Shown here: positions 1 to 12,810 of the stretch, one piece after another
Position numbering within the stretch: position 1 is the first letter of the stretch
Layout of the letters: every line of letters starts with the position of its first letter
DNA from: Burhinus oedicnemus
Lineage: Eukaryota > Chordata > Aves > Charadriiformes > Burhinidae
Length of the DNA: 64,000 bases
Reading direction: 5' to 3'
Assembly (NCBI GenBank): GCA_008921705.1
Contig: VFFE01009205.1
Location: 2,292,229-2,356,228, forward strand
Position numbers and translations under genes: made by a program
Notes under the pieces: generated by a model
What the model was told of the DNA's origin: nothing
Database searches by the model: none
What the model saw: only the letters and a program-made list of their open reading frames with translations

Positions 1-1234
1 CTATTATACGATAAAAAAACATAGGTGGCGTGTTTGTTCATTTTAAACAAAGATTATCTGGTGACTTCCTGAGGCAGTCCTCTGGTTGGAGTATATAAAA
101 TTGGAACTTCTTCCAATTCATTTTCTTTGAAAAGTTGCATTAAATAAGGGTAAAACTGAGCAGAAGTTGTACGTCAACAAAACAGTATCTTGAGAATTCT
201 TCAACTGGGGCGGAATCAGTTTAGTTATTGTTTACAAAAGGGATGGCCCAAATGTGTGGTACAATAGGCAAAGACCTGGTAAATCACAGATCTTTTTGAA
301 AGCCTCTCATTTGTAGCACTGAACGTGGTAGGCTTGTGTTTTTGGAAGCGATCATTTGGTTGGACTGGTTTTGAGTCTCAGACTAAAGAAATCTGCAGAT
401 TAATTTTGGAAGTCCAGAAAAATTTAAAAAGTAGCAAATATCTGCTAGTTCTGACGTTTTAAGAATTGGATGGCTCTTTCTGGACACCAGTAGCCTCATT
501 TTTAGAGGTCTGCTTATTTGCGTTTGCAGCGTGATTTCCTGGGAATTACTGAACTCTGAAATGTACTGTGAAGATTTGCTGCTTGGTTTTAAGGCAGTTT
601 GAGCGCAAAGATTTTCTTGTCAAGTTTCATTGCTGCTATTTGTTAATATGTCCTGGGACAGGTACATAATTTTGTGCAACTGAAGTGCAATTAAAAACCA
701 GTATACAATTCTTTAAAGAGGGTTCTGACTTTGTCTGTTTTTGAAGTGTGGGTTCATTTGTCGTTGGAGTTAAACTTTGAAGCAGGTGGCTGTAGCTGGT
801 GTAAAGGTTTTCTTCAAAGCCTCAATTATCCCAAGTAATGATTCTTCCTACTTGAGCTGCTTAATACTCACAATAGGATTTTATTTTTTATGCTCGTGCA
901 TCAAATTGGTGCTTAAGTATTTTATCTGGATGAGAAAATGAAAAAAAAAATTATTTCTTTTTCTTGTAAAGTGGACTTTTAAAAAGGGTCTGGGAGATCT
1001 GTGAGGCTCTTTTAGCATCACAGAACCCTGAAGCTCAATGTCAGTGCATGTATCAAAAAATTTTTCTGGTGTACTGGTTTGAGAGAGATGGGCTGGGATC
1101 TGACTGGCTGGGAAGCAGATCTGTTGAAAAGGACCTGGTGGATAGTAATATAAATCAACAACCAGGAGTGAGTTCATGGAGGGCCAGCAAGATGGTTGGT
1201 CCCTGGTGTACTTGCCCTGTGAGCTTCAGGGAGT

Positions 1235-1602
1235 GGGAACTTGTCTAGCCTGGAGAAGGGAAGACTTCAGGGAACTTGACAGCAGCCCCAGGAGCTGTGA
1301 GGAGATGGAGCCAGGCTCCTCACAGGGGTACGTGGTGGGAGGATGAGAGGCAACAGGCACAAAAGTTGAAATGAGAGGTTTGGACTGCATATAAGGGGAA
1401 AAAAAAAAAATCACTTGGAGGATAATGGGGTGTTCAGACAGGTTGCCCAAAAGGGTTGTCTCTATCCTTGATGGTTTTTAAGACCTGACTGAAGAAAAGC
1501 CCCATGCAAGCAGTTCCTGAATTCAGTGTGGCTTGTGCTGTGAGCAGAGGTTGGATTAGAGATCTCCTGATGTCCCTTCCAACCTGGACAATCCCATGAT
1601 TG
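1235..1602 (+). mobile_element. CR1 LINE 3' fragment, old
   Basis: The segment follows the CR1 3' part in order: a 'tctagcctggagaaggg' word, a degraded middle, a 'gttgcccaaaagggttgt' word, and a terminal 'tgtcccttccaacctgg' ending near 'cccatgattg'. It is on the + strand, heavily diverged and 5'-truncated, with no coding capacity. The antisense frame over 1434-1925 is a by-product. Confidence 0.75.
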
Positions 1603-4600
1603 CACAAGGTGAATAGGTAGCAAAGATTAATTTGATCCTCCCTGTACTCTTTTAGAAAAACATGGATCTGGAAGAGTGACATTGTTTCACCCTTTGCCTG
1701 GAAGGTCCATGGAGTGGGAGAACCAAACACTTGTTTCATACTCAGGATAGCTATCTTGACTCTGTTGGTGAAGGGTTCGCTTTCAAGTTGAAGAACTAGG
1801 ATGGGAATCCCAGTCCTGCGGGGTGTGCATGTGCGTACCGGTGTGAGCGAGCTGATAATTGTGACCTGTCTAGAGCACATGGATTTAATATAGCTGGCTG
1901 GATACCTCTCCCTTTGTAGTTGCATGTTAACTCATGACATCTTAAAAGAAAAGATTTTTGTTTAGCTCCATGTAATCTTGCCGTAAGGGATTGCTAGTTA
2001 GAGCCCATCAGTTTGGTTTGGCAGATGTAACGGTGTAGAAAATAATAGTGTGCAAAGACTGTTTCTTTCAAACTCCAATCTGGAATATGTGTCACTGGTA
2101 CCTGTTAGCTTTTTATATATGTGACTGGGCTGTTGGTTCTATAAGTTTTAGAGTTTCTTGTTTCTTTCTTTCTTCAGAATTATAGTCACATGATAATTCA
2201 ATTTTTATTCTCTTTACCCTTTAGAAAAAAATCATCCAGAGGAAGGTAGTTCAAGCACCAGAATTTCCTGTAAACCCTGTTACTTTTGACACATAGAAAA
2301 ACAGATCACAAATTCGGTGGTGTAAAGTAGTTTTCCTAGAAAATAAAACTTTGTTGTCCACAGCATTCATGGAAGAATGTTTCTTGAAGGACGCTTTTAA
2401 CTTAAGTGGACATTAATTACTGCATTCTTCATTTCTTCCTCTCGAGTTTGATGCCAATTGCTGGTTGCGTGAAGGGTAAAGTACCCGTGTGTGAGAGGAA
2501 TGGGGAACATGGTGAACTTTAAAATCATAGATTGAATAATTTGATACTTTTTAAAGCCCTAGTTCCAACCTAAATCTTTGTGGTATGTAGTGGTACCCGG
2601 AATGTTTGCGTGCAGTAAGGTAGTTTGGATTCTGCATTTAAGACACTAGAAAAGTGTCTGATTTTCAGAGGATAGATATTATAGTTATGAAAATGAAGCC
2701 CTTTAAAATGTCACATGTTCATGTCCAAACCCCTCCCCCTAATCACCGTCTGTATTGTAATAAATTAAGCATTGACTGTTTAGTGCAATCTGATAATAGG
2801 AAGTGTGAGAATCATCACGGTAGCGATTCAGATCATTGCTACAAGAGAGCAGCCAAATCAAATTGCTTTGTTGGGGGGTGAGGACAATGGGGGGACGAGA
2901 CCCAAACACTAAAATTGAAAAGAGCTCGTGATTGTCTTCCAAAACCAAAGATTTGCTGTCATTGAGATCTACTCCAAACATTGAAAGGAGTAGTAAGTTG
3001 AAAAGAAAGTATCACCACTTTTATATCTTAGTACATGTCAAAGCAGCTTTATTCTTACTAAAGTATTTTATAATTACATCAATTTATTAATCAGAAATAA
3101 TTAGCTTTTCCAGGTTGAAAGGTATTAATCTCAGAAGTCCTAGAGAATATGGACCGGGATTTCTTACATCTGGCAAAAACACGGTGTTACCTTTCTGGAA
3201 ATGGAGCTTTTCCTGTGTTCTTTTGTATTAGTTAATAGAAACCCTCCCTGAAGAAGGCTACTCATCAAAGAATGTTTTATGAAACAAAAAACCAGTACTC
3301 ATAAACCCTGTTGGATTCCAAGAGTTATTAAATTTTACATCATACACAGTTTATTTTTCCAGATGCCACAGTTCAAAATAATGTATTTTTAATACTACTT
3401 GTAGAATTCTACAGATTCATAATAGCACGTGACATGTTAATATCCTCTATGACATCCTACTGGTCATATCCAACTGTGATAAACAGTTGTATATGCTATT
3501 AAAGTGACGTCTATTATAAAAATAAGGATAATGCAAAAGGATACAAACAATCCCTTAAATTTGTAAAGACTGTTACAAATCTTGAATGTTAATTTGAAAG
3601 AAAAAGTACACGCTAATGCTAAGTTTATGCCTTCAGTTAATAGTCCTTTATTCCTTCAGGAAAAAGAAAATCAAGCAGCTATACTTTAAATGAATTTAAT
3701 GAACTGCAAAGACTGACATTTTCACTATAAAAGTCACACTTCATTTAATGAAGTAGTTAAATATTGATGTTATATTAAAATACAGGCTGAATAAAAATGG
3801 CAATATGGTTTTCAAAATAGGAAGTTGAGCTGTTTTTTCTTGTTACATTGAAAATTTCATGAACTGAGAAAAGAGAAATACAGCAGAATATCTCCATAAT
3901 AAATACAAAGCACTTTGTTGAAATAACATTAAAGTTGAAAGACACAACCCCGTAAAAGCAAGGAAATTAAGTCACTGTACTTTTAACTCAGCCTCTTTGT
4001 GCTTAAGCACTGAATCTCTTAAATGAACGGACCCAACATAATCAGCATTCGCTGTGCAGTATTTTCTAAAGTTCTTGAAAACTAAGACAGATTGTAACCC
4101 TGGGCTACAGGTGGCACATAAAAGACCTAGCCATATGTTTACCCTGGATGAATAGTTATATCATGATATTGTTTGATCTTAATTCAAAGTAATTGTGTTT
4201 CAAGTGCTGTGATTTCGATGGCAATGTTCTGGCCAACCTATGTTGCCTGTGTTGTGGCTTCCACACATTTCCATTAATATAATTTGAATTGTCAACTTCA
4301 TTTTTGTATCTGCACTGTCACCATAACAACATAATATTGACAGTGGCTAAAGGAATATTGCTGACAAAGATGGCTGAGGTTTTTCCCAGCTCCAATACCT
4401 ATGTGGTGGTAAAGGGAAAAGAAAACAAGAATGAATCTTAGCGTAGATGTGAGTGGGAACAATGATTGAGTGATGATATGATCAGCTTCACTTTGATGGA
4501 TTGAATTATGTTGTACTGTACTTCATAAAGCTGTACTAATTCTGACATCAGGCTTCTGTGTAGAGTAAAATACTGAGGATGACATCTTTGGTCCGTTGAA

Positions 4601-7600
4601 GTCAATGGCAAAACTCCTATTAATTTCAGCTGTCTGTGATTTCATTCTCAGTGGCTGACTTGTAAAACAATGGCAAATTGATTTAGTACATTTTTTTCCC
4701 CCTTGGGAAAGATCTCTACTCCATGTAAAATGATTTGTCTTTTGACTTTCATGCTCTTACTCTGAAAATATTAATTTTAATTCAGGATAAATATAGTCTC
4801 ATTTCTTTCCCATAACTATTCTCATGTAAACATCAAAGATGATGGAAGAAAGTGGAGCTATTTTGAAAGTGGTTGGTTGTATACACAGTTACATATGCAA
4901 TTACTAATAGAAACTAATGATAAGGAATGCAGCTGTCCTACGGAAGACTAACAGATCATTTCTGTAACTAGCAGCTATCAGGCGTGGTCTCTACCTGTGT
5001 TGGTGGAAATGTGGTTTAGGTGTTTGGGTTTTTTCCCCTCATATGCAAACATTTTTTCCTTAAAACAACAACAAAAAAGAAAACATTTGTATCTGAAGAA
5101 CTAATTATATAAATGTATTTGTATTTGGAAGACCTGCAGTATTTTTGTTTATGATAGCGATCCTCAAAATTCTCCCTAAGATGCTAGATCAGGATCTATT
5201 TGCATAGTTATGTCTCCTGGTATTTTGCCACAGCAAGCACTGAAATGATCTACTTAATGGAACATAAACTTTTGTAGGGTATTCTGTAAAATCACCAAAA
5301 TTTACCTAGAATTCATAGAGCATTGAAGAATTTCTTCCTCTTGTAGATGTCCTTCCAGAAAAAGGAAGAAAATGGTTGTCGAATATAAGTTCATGCTGTT
5401 CATTGTCCTAAACTAGTTCAGGTTCTGCAATAGCCGTGGCTCTTGGTTGCTGATCTGCTTTCTGCTTAAGGCAGTGGTCCCACGGAATAGAAAAGGATAA
5501 GACCTAATCCAAAGAGAAACACTTGGAGACACGTTTAGCAATCTGTGTCTTTATGTAGATAAAGCTTTAAAGAAAGAATGGCAAAAAGGTACCTGAAAAG
5601 GTATTTCTATACTGCAAGTATTCAATAGTTACATATTAGAATGCTAATAATAAAACTGTAGCAGTGCTGCTGTCTTTAACAGTAGTATAGGGAAAAATGT
5701 TTTATTAAACACTAATTTCACTAGTTATTTAAGAAGTAGCTGGCTTTGCACACATTAATCTCTTTTTCTTTTTAATTCAAGGTTGATGGTCTAGGTCTTA
5801 CACATTGTATTTGTGAATAGGGCACTCAATAACTATGCAAAATATCTATTTCTCCCATGGGAATCTGTGCTTTGATATATTCTGATCCTTATTAAATTTA
5901 AACAGGATCAAATTTATACAGCTTTGGCAGAGATTTATTAAAATACACTGAGTGGACAGCTTGTGGGAGTGCAGTGTGCTGTAATAACATATGCCTCTTA
6001 CCAGAGAATAGCAATTATTGAGAATCAAATAAATCTGTAGGAGGTTAAGTATATATGGAAAAGATATCAATTGTAGTTTCCTACAACCAGACAGAAGTAC
6101 TGTCTGAAGATTTGTTGCTGTATGGAGAAATGCACCACCCTTATAAACCCCTAAATATTCAAAATGTCATTTACCAACAAAGCTAATACTCATCCAGTCT
6201 TCAAAAAATGTTAATAACATTTGCTCAGTAGCATTAAATTAGTTGTTTAGTGCTCTTCATCTGCATAAACAGCTATTCACATTTATACCAAAGATTTACT
6301 AAATGTAATTGAAAACTATGTTTGTTAAAAAGTTTTGTGAATGTCTTTTCTGAATCAGGATCATCGTGTCCTTGGAAAGGAGAATCCAAAATAATGGTTG
6401 CAGGTTAACCAAATAATTTTTTTAAAGTTCAAAATATATTATATAACGTCCATCATTCATCCAAAGTTCAGCAATGGTCTGTTTAAGATTAGGTACTTTA
6501 ACCCTTTAAATTATTGTATGTGGTAATTTCAGTAGCGTAAGAATTGAAAAATTGATAGGTGGGTCAGTAAAAACAATAACTTCTGGCATAGTTGTGGTTC
6601 GGATGAAGCTTCTGTATTTTGTGATACAGTTATTTGGAATTTCAAAGCTTGAGACGTGTAAAAATGGTAATTTTGTCACTAAACATGGAAAAAAGGACAA
6701 ACCATCAGTAGGTAGGTGGGAGGGCAACAACATATATCCTGTCCCTGTCTTCACTGCTCCTGGCAGGAATATTCATGGTTACATGTAAAGACAGGAGAAT
6801 TTGGAGGAGTGCATTCAATTTCATGAATCTTGAGGAGGTTGTCCTGTGCTGTCAGGGAACACAGCAGAGACAGTTGGGTAGTTCTGGGTCTTGCGTGGTT
6901 TGGATCTTCCAAACAGATTTTCTCTGGAAGGCCAAAAAAGAGGTCTCTTTCACACACCACACTGGTTCCTTCAGTTAACGTACGGAGTCCTCTACCTTGT
7001 TTTCCATCAGTCTTCTGTAGTGATTATTTCAATCTGAAATAGATTTGGTTTTGAAGCAGTAGTTAAAAATCTGTAATTTTTGTGCTGTAGTAATTTGTAA
7101 TAAGCCATTATCGTGATTTTTATGGGTTAGGGATGTTTGAAAGTTAGCACTATCCAAAAAGACTATCTGTTACGTATGTGCAGGAGTGTGATTCGGCACT
7201 AATGTGACCTTCAGACTCTGGGCTTTTCTAGAGATGGTTTAACCGACTAGGACTTCATTCGGACTGTTCTACTTGTGTTTCTCCCTGTGGCATGAAAGGA
7301 ATGGAGTAATTTCAGCAGGAAATTTATTTCTCAGGGCTTATTGTATTAAGAAAGTGACTTTTTAAAGAAAATGCATTTAGATAGAGCTTATATTTGATTT
7401 AAAACTAGTACCATCAGAATTCTTCTGCATTTTATTATGAACATCTAGTGAAAGCTGTCTAGTTTCTTGATGAGAGATGTAGAAGATACTAATTTTGGTA
7501 AAAGTCTTTATGCTTAAACATTTGTATCCTTTTTAAAAATTTCACTGATTCACATTGATGTGGATGTGATACAAGCCTAGTTCACTCTTTATCAAATTGG

Positions 7601-7800
7601 TGGCATTTCTTTTATTAGTCTTTTGTCCTATTAGTCTTCTTTGCTCCTACGGTTCCACACATAGTTCAAGATTTTTCTAAGTAAACTAATGAATCCTGAT
7701 TACTTCAAGTTAGCAAGTGTATTCTCTTAAAATAACATACGTTCTGTTTCTGTCCTTTATTGTAAGAGAAGAAACGCCGTGTATTTGTTAAAATAAAAGT
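1603..7800. other. Non-coding AT-rich interval
   Basis: Apart from the faint ancient repeat at 4590 I see no gene, RNA gene or clear mobile element. Short open frames near 2654-2981 and 5846-6978 lie within chance expectation for this composition. Confidence 0.6.
4590..4648. repeat. Faint copy of an ancient amniote palindromic repeat
   Basis: The stretch 'ttgaagtcaatggcaaaact' followed by 'cctattaatttcagc' and 'tgatttcatt' resembles a widespread amniote repeat whose consensus pairs 'tgaagtcaatgg' with 'ccattgacttca' and ends in a 'gatttca' word. I do not recall its database name with certainty. Confidence 0.4.
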
Positions 7801-7984
7801 CAGGGCATTTGGGTTCCAATCCCATTTCAGTTATTACATTGCTGTATGACCTTGGGCAAGCCATTTGTTGTGCCTGTCCCTCACTGACTTTTTGTATGAA
7901 AATGGAGATGATAATATATAGGGACGTTCTGGTAGTGCTCTGCAGCTTAATTCATTGCTATCTGTGGAGGGCTCTGGGAGACCT
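7801..7984 (+). mobile_element. MIR/CORE-SINE-like ancient SINE
   Basis: The order of words matches MIR: a degraded B-box region ('gggttccaatccc'), the core 'ctgtatgaccttgggcaagc', a 'cctgtccctcactgactt' stretch, 'gaaaatggagatgataata', and a tail including 'agcttaattcatt'. All are in the expected order and spacing over about 180 bases. Such elements predate the amniote radiation and survive only as diverged relics in birds. The tRNA-like B-box is not a functional tRNA. Confidence 0.75.
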
Positions 7985-8950
7985 GCCTAGGCACTACTGC
8001 AGACGTTTCTATACATTCATGCATATTATGACTGTGCGTAATATATGTTGTTATATATTAAGTATATATGTATATATAATGTGTGTCAGCATGTTTGACT
8101 ACCTTCCTGTATAATTATAGTTTATATTAATGAGTCATCTTGTGACACTACTGACATTTTTGTTTCCATTTATGATTATAGTAGAATAAAGATGTAAGAA
8201 GTAGGAGCATATTCTTTTTCTTAAATCCACAGGTGTTTTGACTCAGAATGCATATTTCTGTGGGTTCCAGGATTTTTTTTTTTTAAAGTAGGTACACTGT
8301 AACAATATACACATGGAATTTAATTTACATGGGGTTAATAAAAGCTGAATAATTATACTAAAAAGAGGAATTGCAAAGTCAGATCGCTAGAGTAGCAATC
8401 TGCTTACATCATTAAGCAGATAGCAATACTGTATGGTAGGTGGCAGCCCAATTGTCCTAAAGTTTGGTGTTTAAGGCTGTATGGAATCAAGTGATTGTGG
8501 AATAAAACTGGGAATCTGATGTGCTGCAGCTCTAAGAAAATCTTCATCTCATCTGTTAAGTATTTCTAGGTCATGCTTCCCATTTTCTAAGCCAATTAAA
8601 GAAAATCTAGTGTTCTGCAACTGATTCTGGTTGTGTTTTCTTGGGAATATACTGATTTCCTTTGGTGCAATATAGATTAAGGAGTCCTTTGCTTATAAAC
8701 AGTATAAGACAGTTTCTAGTTTAACCACAGGAAATGTATTGTTAATAATGATAGCTTTATTTGTTGATGGAGGCTAGTCACATTATGCCGGTTTGTGTTT
8801 ACTTTTATTAAGTCTGATATGTGATGGAAAAATTGTAACTCTTCTGGGGTTTTAAAGTATTTTATAAGGACAATAATATATTGAAATTATTTTGTCTTTT
8901 AATGTCTCAAATCAAACGTATTGCAACAAGCTATTAGACTATGGATTTAT

Positions 8951-9660
8951 TCATAGAATCATAGAATGGTTTGGATTGGAAGGGACCGTAAAGATCATCT
9001 AGTTCCAAGCCCCTTGCCATGGGCAAGGACACCTCCCACTAGACCAGGCTGCTGAAAGCTCCATCCAACCTGGCCTTGAACACCTCCAGGGTGGGCCATC
9101 CACCACTTCCCTGGCCAACCTATGCAAGTGCCTCACTACCCTCGCGGTAAAGAATTTTTTCTTGATATCTAATCTAAATCTCCCCTCTTCCAGTTTGAAG
9201 CCGTTACCTCTTGTCCTATCACTACACTCCCTTGTAAAAAGTCCCTCCCCAGCTTTCCTGTAGGTCCCTTTCAGGTACTGGAAGGGGCTATAAGATGGAG
9301 CCTTCTCTTCTCCAGGCTGAACAACCCCAACTCTCTCAGCCTGTCTTCATAGCAGAAGTGTTCCAGCCCTCTGATCATCCTCGTGGCCCTCCTCTGGGCC
9401 CTCTCTAACAGGTCCATGCCCTTCTTATGTTGGGAACCCAGAGCTGGATGCAGCACTGCAGGTGGGGTCTCAGGAGATTGGAGTAGAGGGGCAGAATCCC
9501 CTCCCTCACCCTGCTGGCCATGCTGCTGGGGATGCAGCCCAGGATGCCGTTGGCTTTCTGGGCTGCGAGTGCACATTGCTGGCTCATGTTGAGCTTCTCA
9601 TCAACCAGCACCCCCAAGTCCTTCTCCTTATTCATCACAGTAAATCCAGTTGGCACAGTG
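8951..9660 (-). mobile_element. CR1 LINE fragment with reverse-transcriptase C-terminus
   Basis: Reading the minus strand, the element ends at 8951 with the CR1 tail (ATTCTATGATTCTATGA). Upstream it encodes the end of ORF2: [20 protein letters not shown], then [13 protein letters not shown], then [12 protein letters not shown] and [11 protein letters not shown]. At least one frameshift separates the two parts near 9405-9576, and a short deletion removes residues after EKRR. It is a dead, 5'-truncated copy of about 0.7 kb; most of ORF2 is missing. It is the longest and best-preserved CR1 in the window. Confidence 0.93.
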
Positions 9661-12172
9661 ACTTATATAAGATCATCATCTATATTGGTATCTTCAGGGT
9701 CAAACAATGACATGGCTTCTTACTTTGAATTGGTGCTTTACTGCAGGCCCTAATAGAGACGGAGATTCTTGACTGTCTTGACGGGATTATTAAGAATTTA
9801 AAAAAATATATTTTTTATTTGTTACTAAAATCTTCTCTTGACTGCTATATTTGGATATTTTGTATAATGTGGCAGTAAAATTTGTTTGCGGATGTAAAAC
9901 ATTATGTAATAATTGTGCCCTAGTTTTGGTGCATGTTCGAGGAAGACCGCGTAAGCTAAAGGTAATAGCCTTGTAGTATTTGAAGTCAGCTAAGTAATTG
10001 TTCTAAAATGTCAGTGGCTGTGACATTCCAACAACATTGACTTTGTCTTGAATGACATCTATTTCCTCTTAGAATCACATTGATTAATTAATAATGCTCA
10101 GGTAGTAAAAGTTTTAATTTGAAGATAAAATATGAGGTACAAGATATTAATTGCACCAAAGATAACATGCTAATTAAAAGGTTCACACACAGTTGTCTAA
10201 GGTTAACAGTGTGCACTGAAATACTTGGAATAAAAACCTAATTATAATCTAGTATCCGAATGCTGTATTTTTGCAAAGGTAGCAGCTTTTGTGCTTTCTG
10301 ACTTTGTTTTTCTGGGGAATAATTCTTTGTGCAATGTTTCTTTTGCAGTGAAGGTAGTTCGATAAGAAAACAGGCATTGTAAGCCAATGATTTAGAGCAG
10401 TAGAAGTAGTTCTGCATTGAGTATTAGTTCCAAATGCAGTTGCAAAGACTGTGTCAAAACAAATGTATTTCAAGTCACAGTTTAGAAGAGAACCAAAATG
10501 CAAACCTCTCACACCTTTAAAACAAGGAAGTTGTTTTTACTTGCTAGGTGCTTCATTTTTAGATACAGGAATGATAACACAGTGTAAGCACGGTAATTGA
10601 TAGAAGTCTTAAATATTAGTGCCTACAGTTTATGTGGTGAACTGGAGTCTGTCTCCTGGGCCAACCTCCATCTCATTCTCTTCGCAAAAATGGAAAGGAG
10701 AAAAATGCAACTCCTGTGGCTCTCCGATGATTTATTCTATCGCAGTGCAATTTTCCAGCACAGCAGTTTCTACTTCCTCTGTCCTCAGCAACCTTTCGGA
10801 AGTTTCAGTGTCACATTATCTATCTATTCTAGGAGTGAAGTAAAAGCTTCTAGCTCTGGAAGGCGTTGGCTTTCATCTACAGGAAGGCTGCACATCAGTG
10901 CTGGCTTCAGGCTCAATGAGATCGGTCTGCCACTTGTGCCATAAGTAATATAAATAAATCAAGTGTCGTAGTTTAAGATACAAAGATTATCTCACATTGA
11001 CCATTCATGACTTTTTGTGCATTCTCCATGCAGGGCTATGCAGTGGAATGTACTTCCTAGACTAAAATGAAACCAACTACTTCACACCAGAATAAAACTA
11101 GATTAAATGGTAGTGAAGTGGGTTCTGAATTCCTACCTGCATGAAGGAATGGCTCTGGACGTTGACTGTGATCTCACGCCAGTGTTGACATTCATTATTT
11201 GTTGGCTCGGAGGGAGGAGCCATTCTTAAGCTCTATAAAACGTTTATAAAATTCACTAACTCAAAGTGCAGAGGCAGTATCACTTATATTTTAAATCATC
11301 AAGGTGAATAATGGAAGAAAGTCTTTGTGCAAGAGAATAAAGCAAATATTTAAAGAACATAAATCTTCAGTCTTGGCTTTCTCCAGTGCTACCGTGGCAG
11401 CAGCAGCAGTTGCTGCTGTGTACAGTTATATGCATGTATAGGGGGAGGTATTGAGTTGCACATGAGTACTACACGTATAGCTGAAATAGCTTCATATCGC
11501 TAATATTCTGCATTGTACAGTCATCCTTGTACTAAGGAGGAAAAAAAAAAAGTAGTCTTAAGTTATTTGAGCCAGCCAGATGACTTACCAGAATAAAATC
11601 CATCAGTCACTTGTTGTGAGTGGTTGTTTCATTCTGTAATTCTGTACTGCCAAGAACTAATTCACCAAATAGTATTTCCGCCATTTAGAAACCTAAATGG
11701 TTTATAAGTTTATAGCCCTAGTGTGTAGGGCTGAGGTCTGGACAGAAAGTGTCTAAATCCAAAAGTATGAGCTTTAAAAATCTCAGCTTCAGTGTTCTTT
11801 TCCCTACAGCCCATAAGAACCTGTGGTTTTTCTCAGAAGTGTTTATACCTGGAAAAAGTTCCTGTGTTTCTACAGGTAGCCAACAATGCCACCATTTTGC
11901 AGAAAGCCTAGTAAAGAGAAGACCACAGCTTGATAAGACCTAGATCAAAGAGAAACTTTGCAATTGTAAATCCTGCTGTCATTCGGGGCTGCAGCTTCTG
12001 TTGTGGAACTCAAATACCTGCAAGTTACATGCAGGCAAGAGTCAAAGGACAGTGTTTGCAGATCTAGCCCTGAGCCAACAGAAGGGGACTTTGTGCTTTC
12101 AATGTGGCACCATTACACTTAAGGAGCAAACAAATGCTAGGGTGTCTCCACAGAAAGAGTACTACATGTTAG

Positions 12173-12338
12173 CATAGAATCATAGAATGGTTTAGGTTGG
12201 AAGGGACCTTAAAGATTATCTAGTTCCAACCCCCCTGCCATGGGCAAGGACACCTCCCAGTAGACCAGGTTGCTCAAAGGCCCATCCAGCCTGGCCTTGA
12301 ACACTTCAGGGATGGGGCCTCCACAGCTTCCCTGGGCA
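12173..12338 (-). mobile_element. CR1 LINE 3' tail fragment
   Basis: The + strand begins 'catagaatcatagaatgg' and continues through 'ttggaagggaccttaaag', 'tgccatgggcaaggacacct' and 'cagcctggccttgaacac', the reverse complement of the CR1 3' end. Only about 165 bases remain. Its similarity to the copy at 8951 suggests the same young CR1 subfamily in the same orientation. Confidence 0.92.
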
Positions 12339-12684
12339 TCTTAACTCAGCCTGTAAGCATGTGGCTTTCTGTTGTTGTTTTTGGTTGCCTAACAAATGTT
12401 ACATCACAGAAGTAGAAGCAAATATAAAGAACTAGTTTCTAATCAGCAATTTTCTTTAAATAGAGGCTGTATGAATATTACCACTTTTTTTGCCTCCTTA
12501 ATTTGATACCCAACTGGATATTAACATATGACATGGTGATTAAATTTTGGAGCCTGATTTATCCTTTATTCTTAAAGATTTTAGTGCTTTTGGCTTATTC
12601 TCTTTGCCTTTGGAACAATAGTCCTTTAAGTTTTCCTGCTTAGATTTTAGTGTTACCTAAGATCTATACCCTGTGATGTTAGAA

Positions 12685-12810
12685 GTTTTATTATTTTCAT
12701 TAGACACTCGGGGCCAAGAGTTACAGAGAAGTTAAGTTACTTATCAAGGTCATGCAGATTCAGGTGGCAGAATGAGGAATTGTACATATCTTTTCTTAGC
12801 TGGAATTCCA
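12685..12810 (-). mobile_element. MIR/CORE-SINE-like relic, minus strand
   Basis: The + strand shows the reverse complement of the MIR core: 'attattttcattagac', 'acagagaagttaagttactt', 'caaggtcatgcag' and 'ggtggcagaatgaggaatt'. The words occur in the family order. It lies about 350 bases downstream of the CR1 tail at 12173. Confidence 0.7.

Noticed and set aside
1434..1925. Minus-strand 163-codon frame
   Set aside because: It partly overlaps the antisense of a CR1 fragment, has no domain, and its length is plausible by chance.
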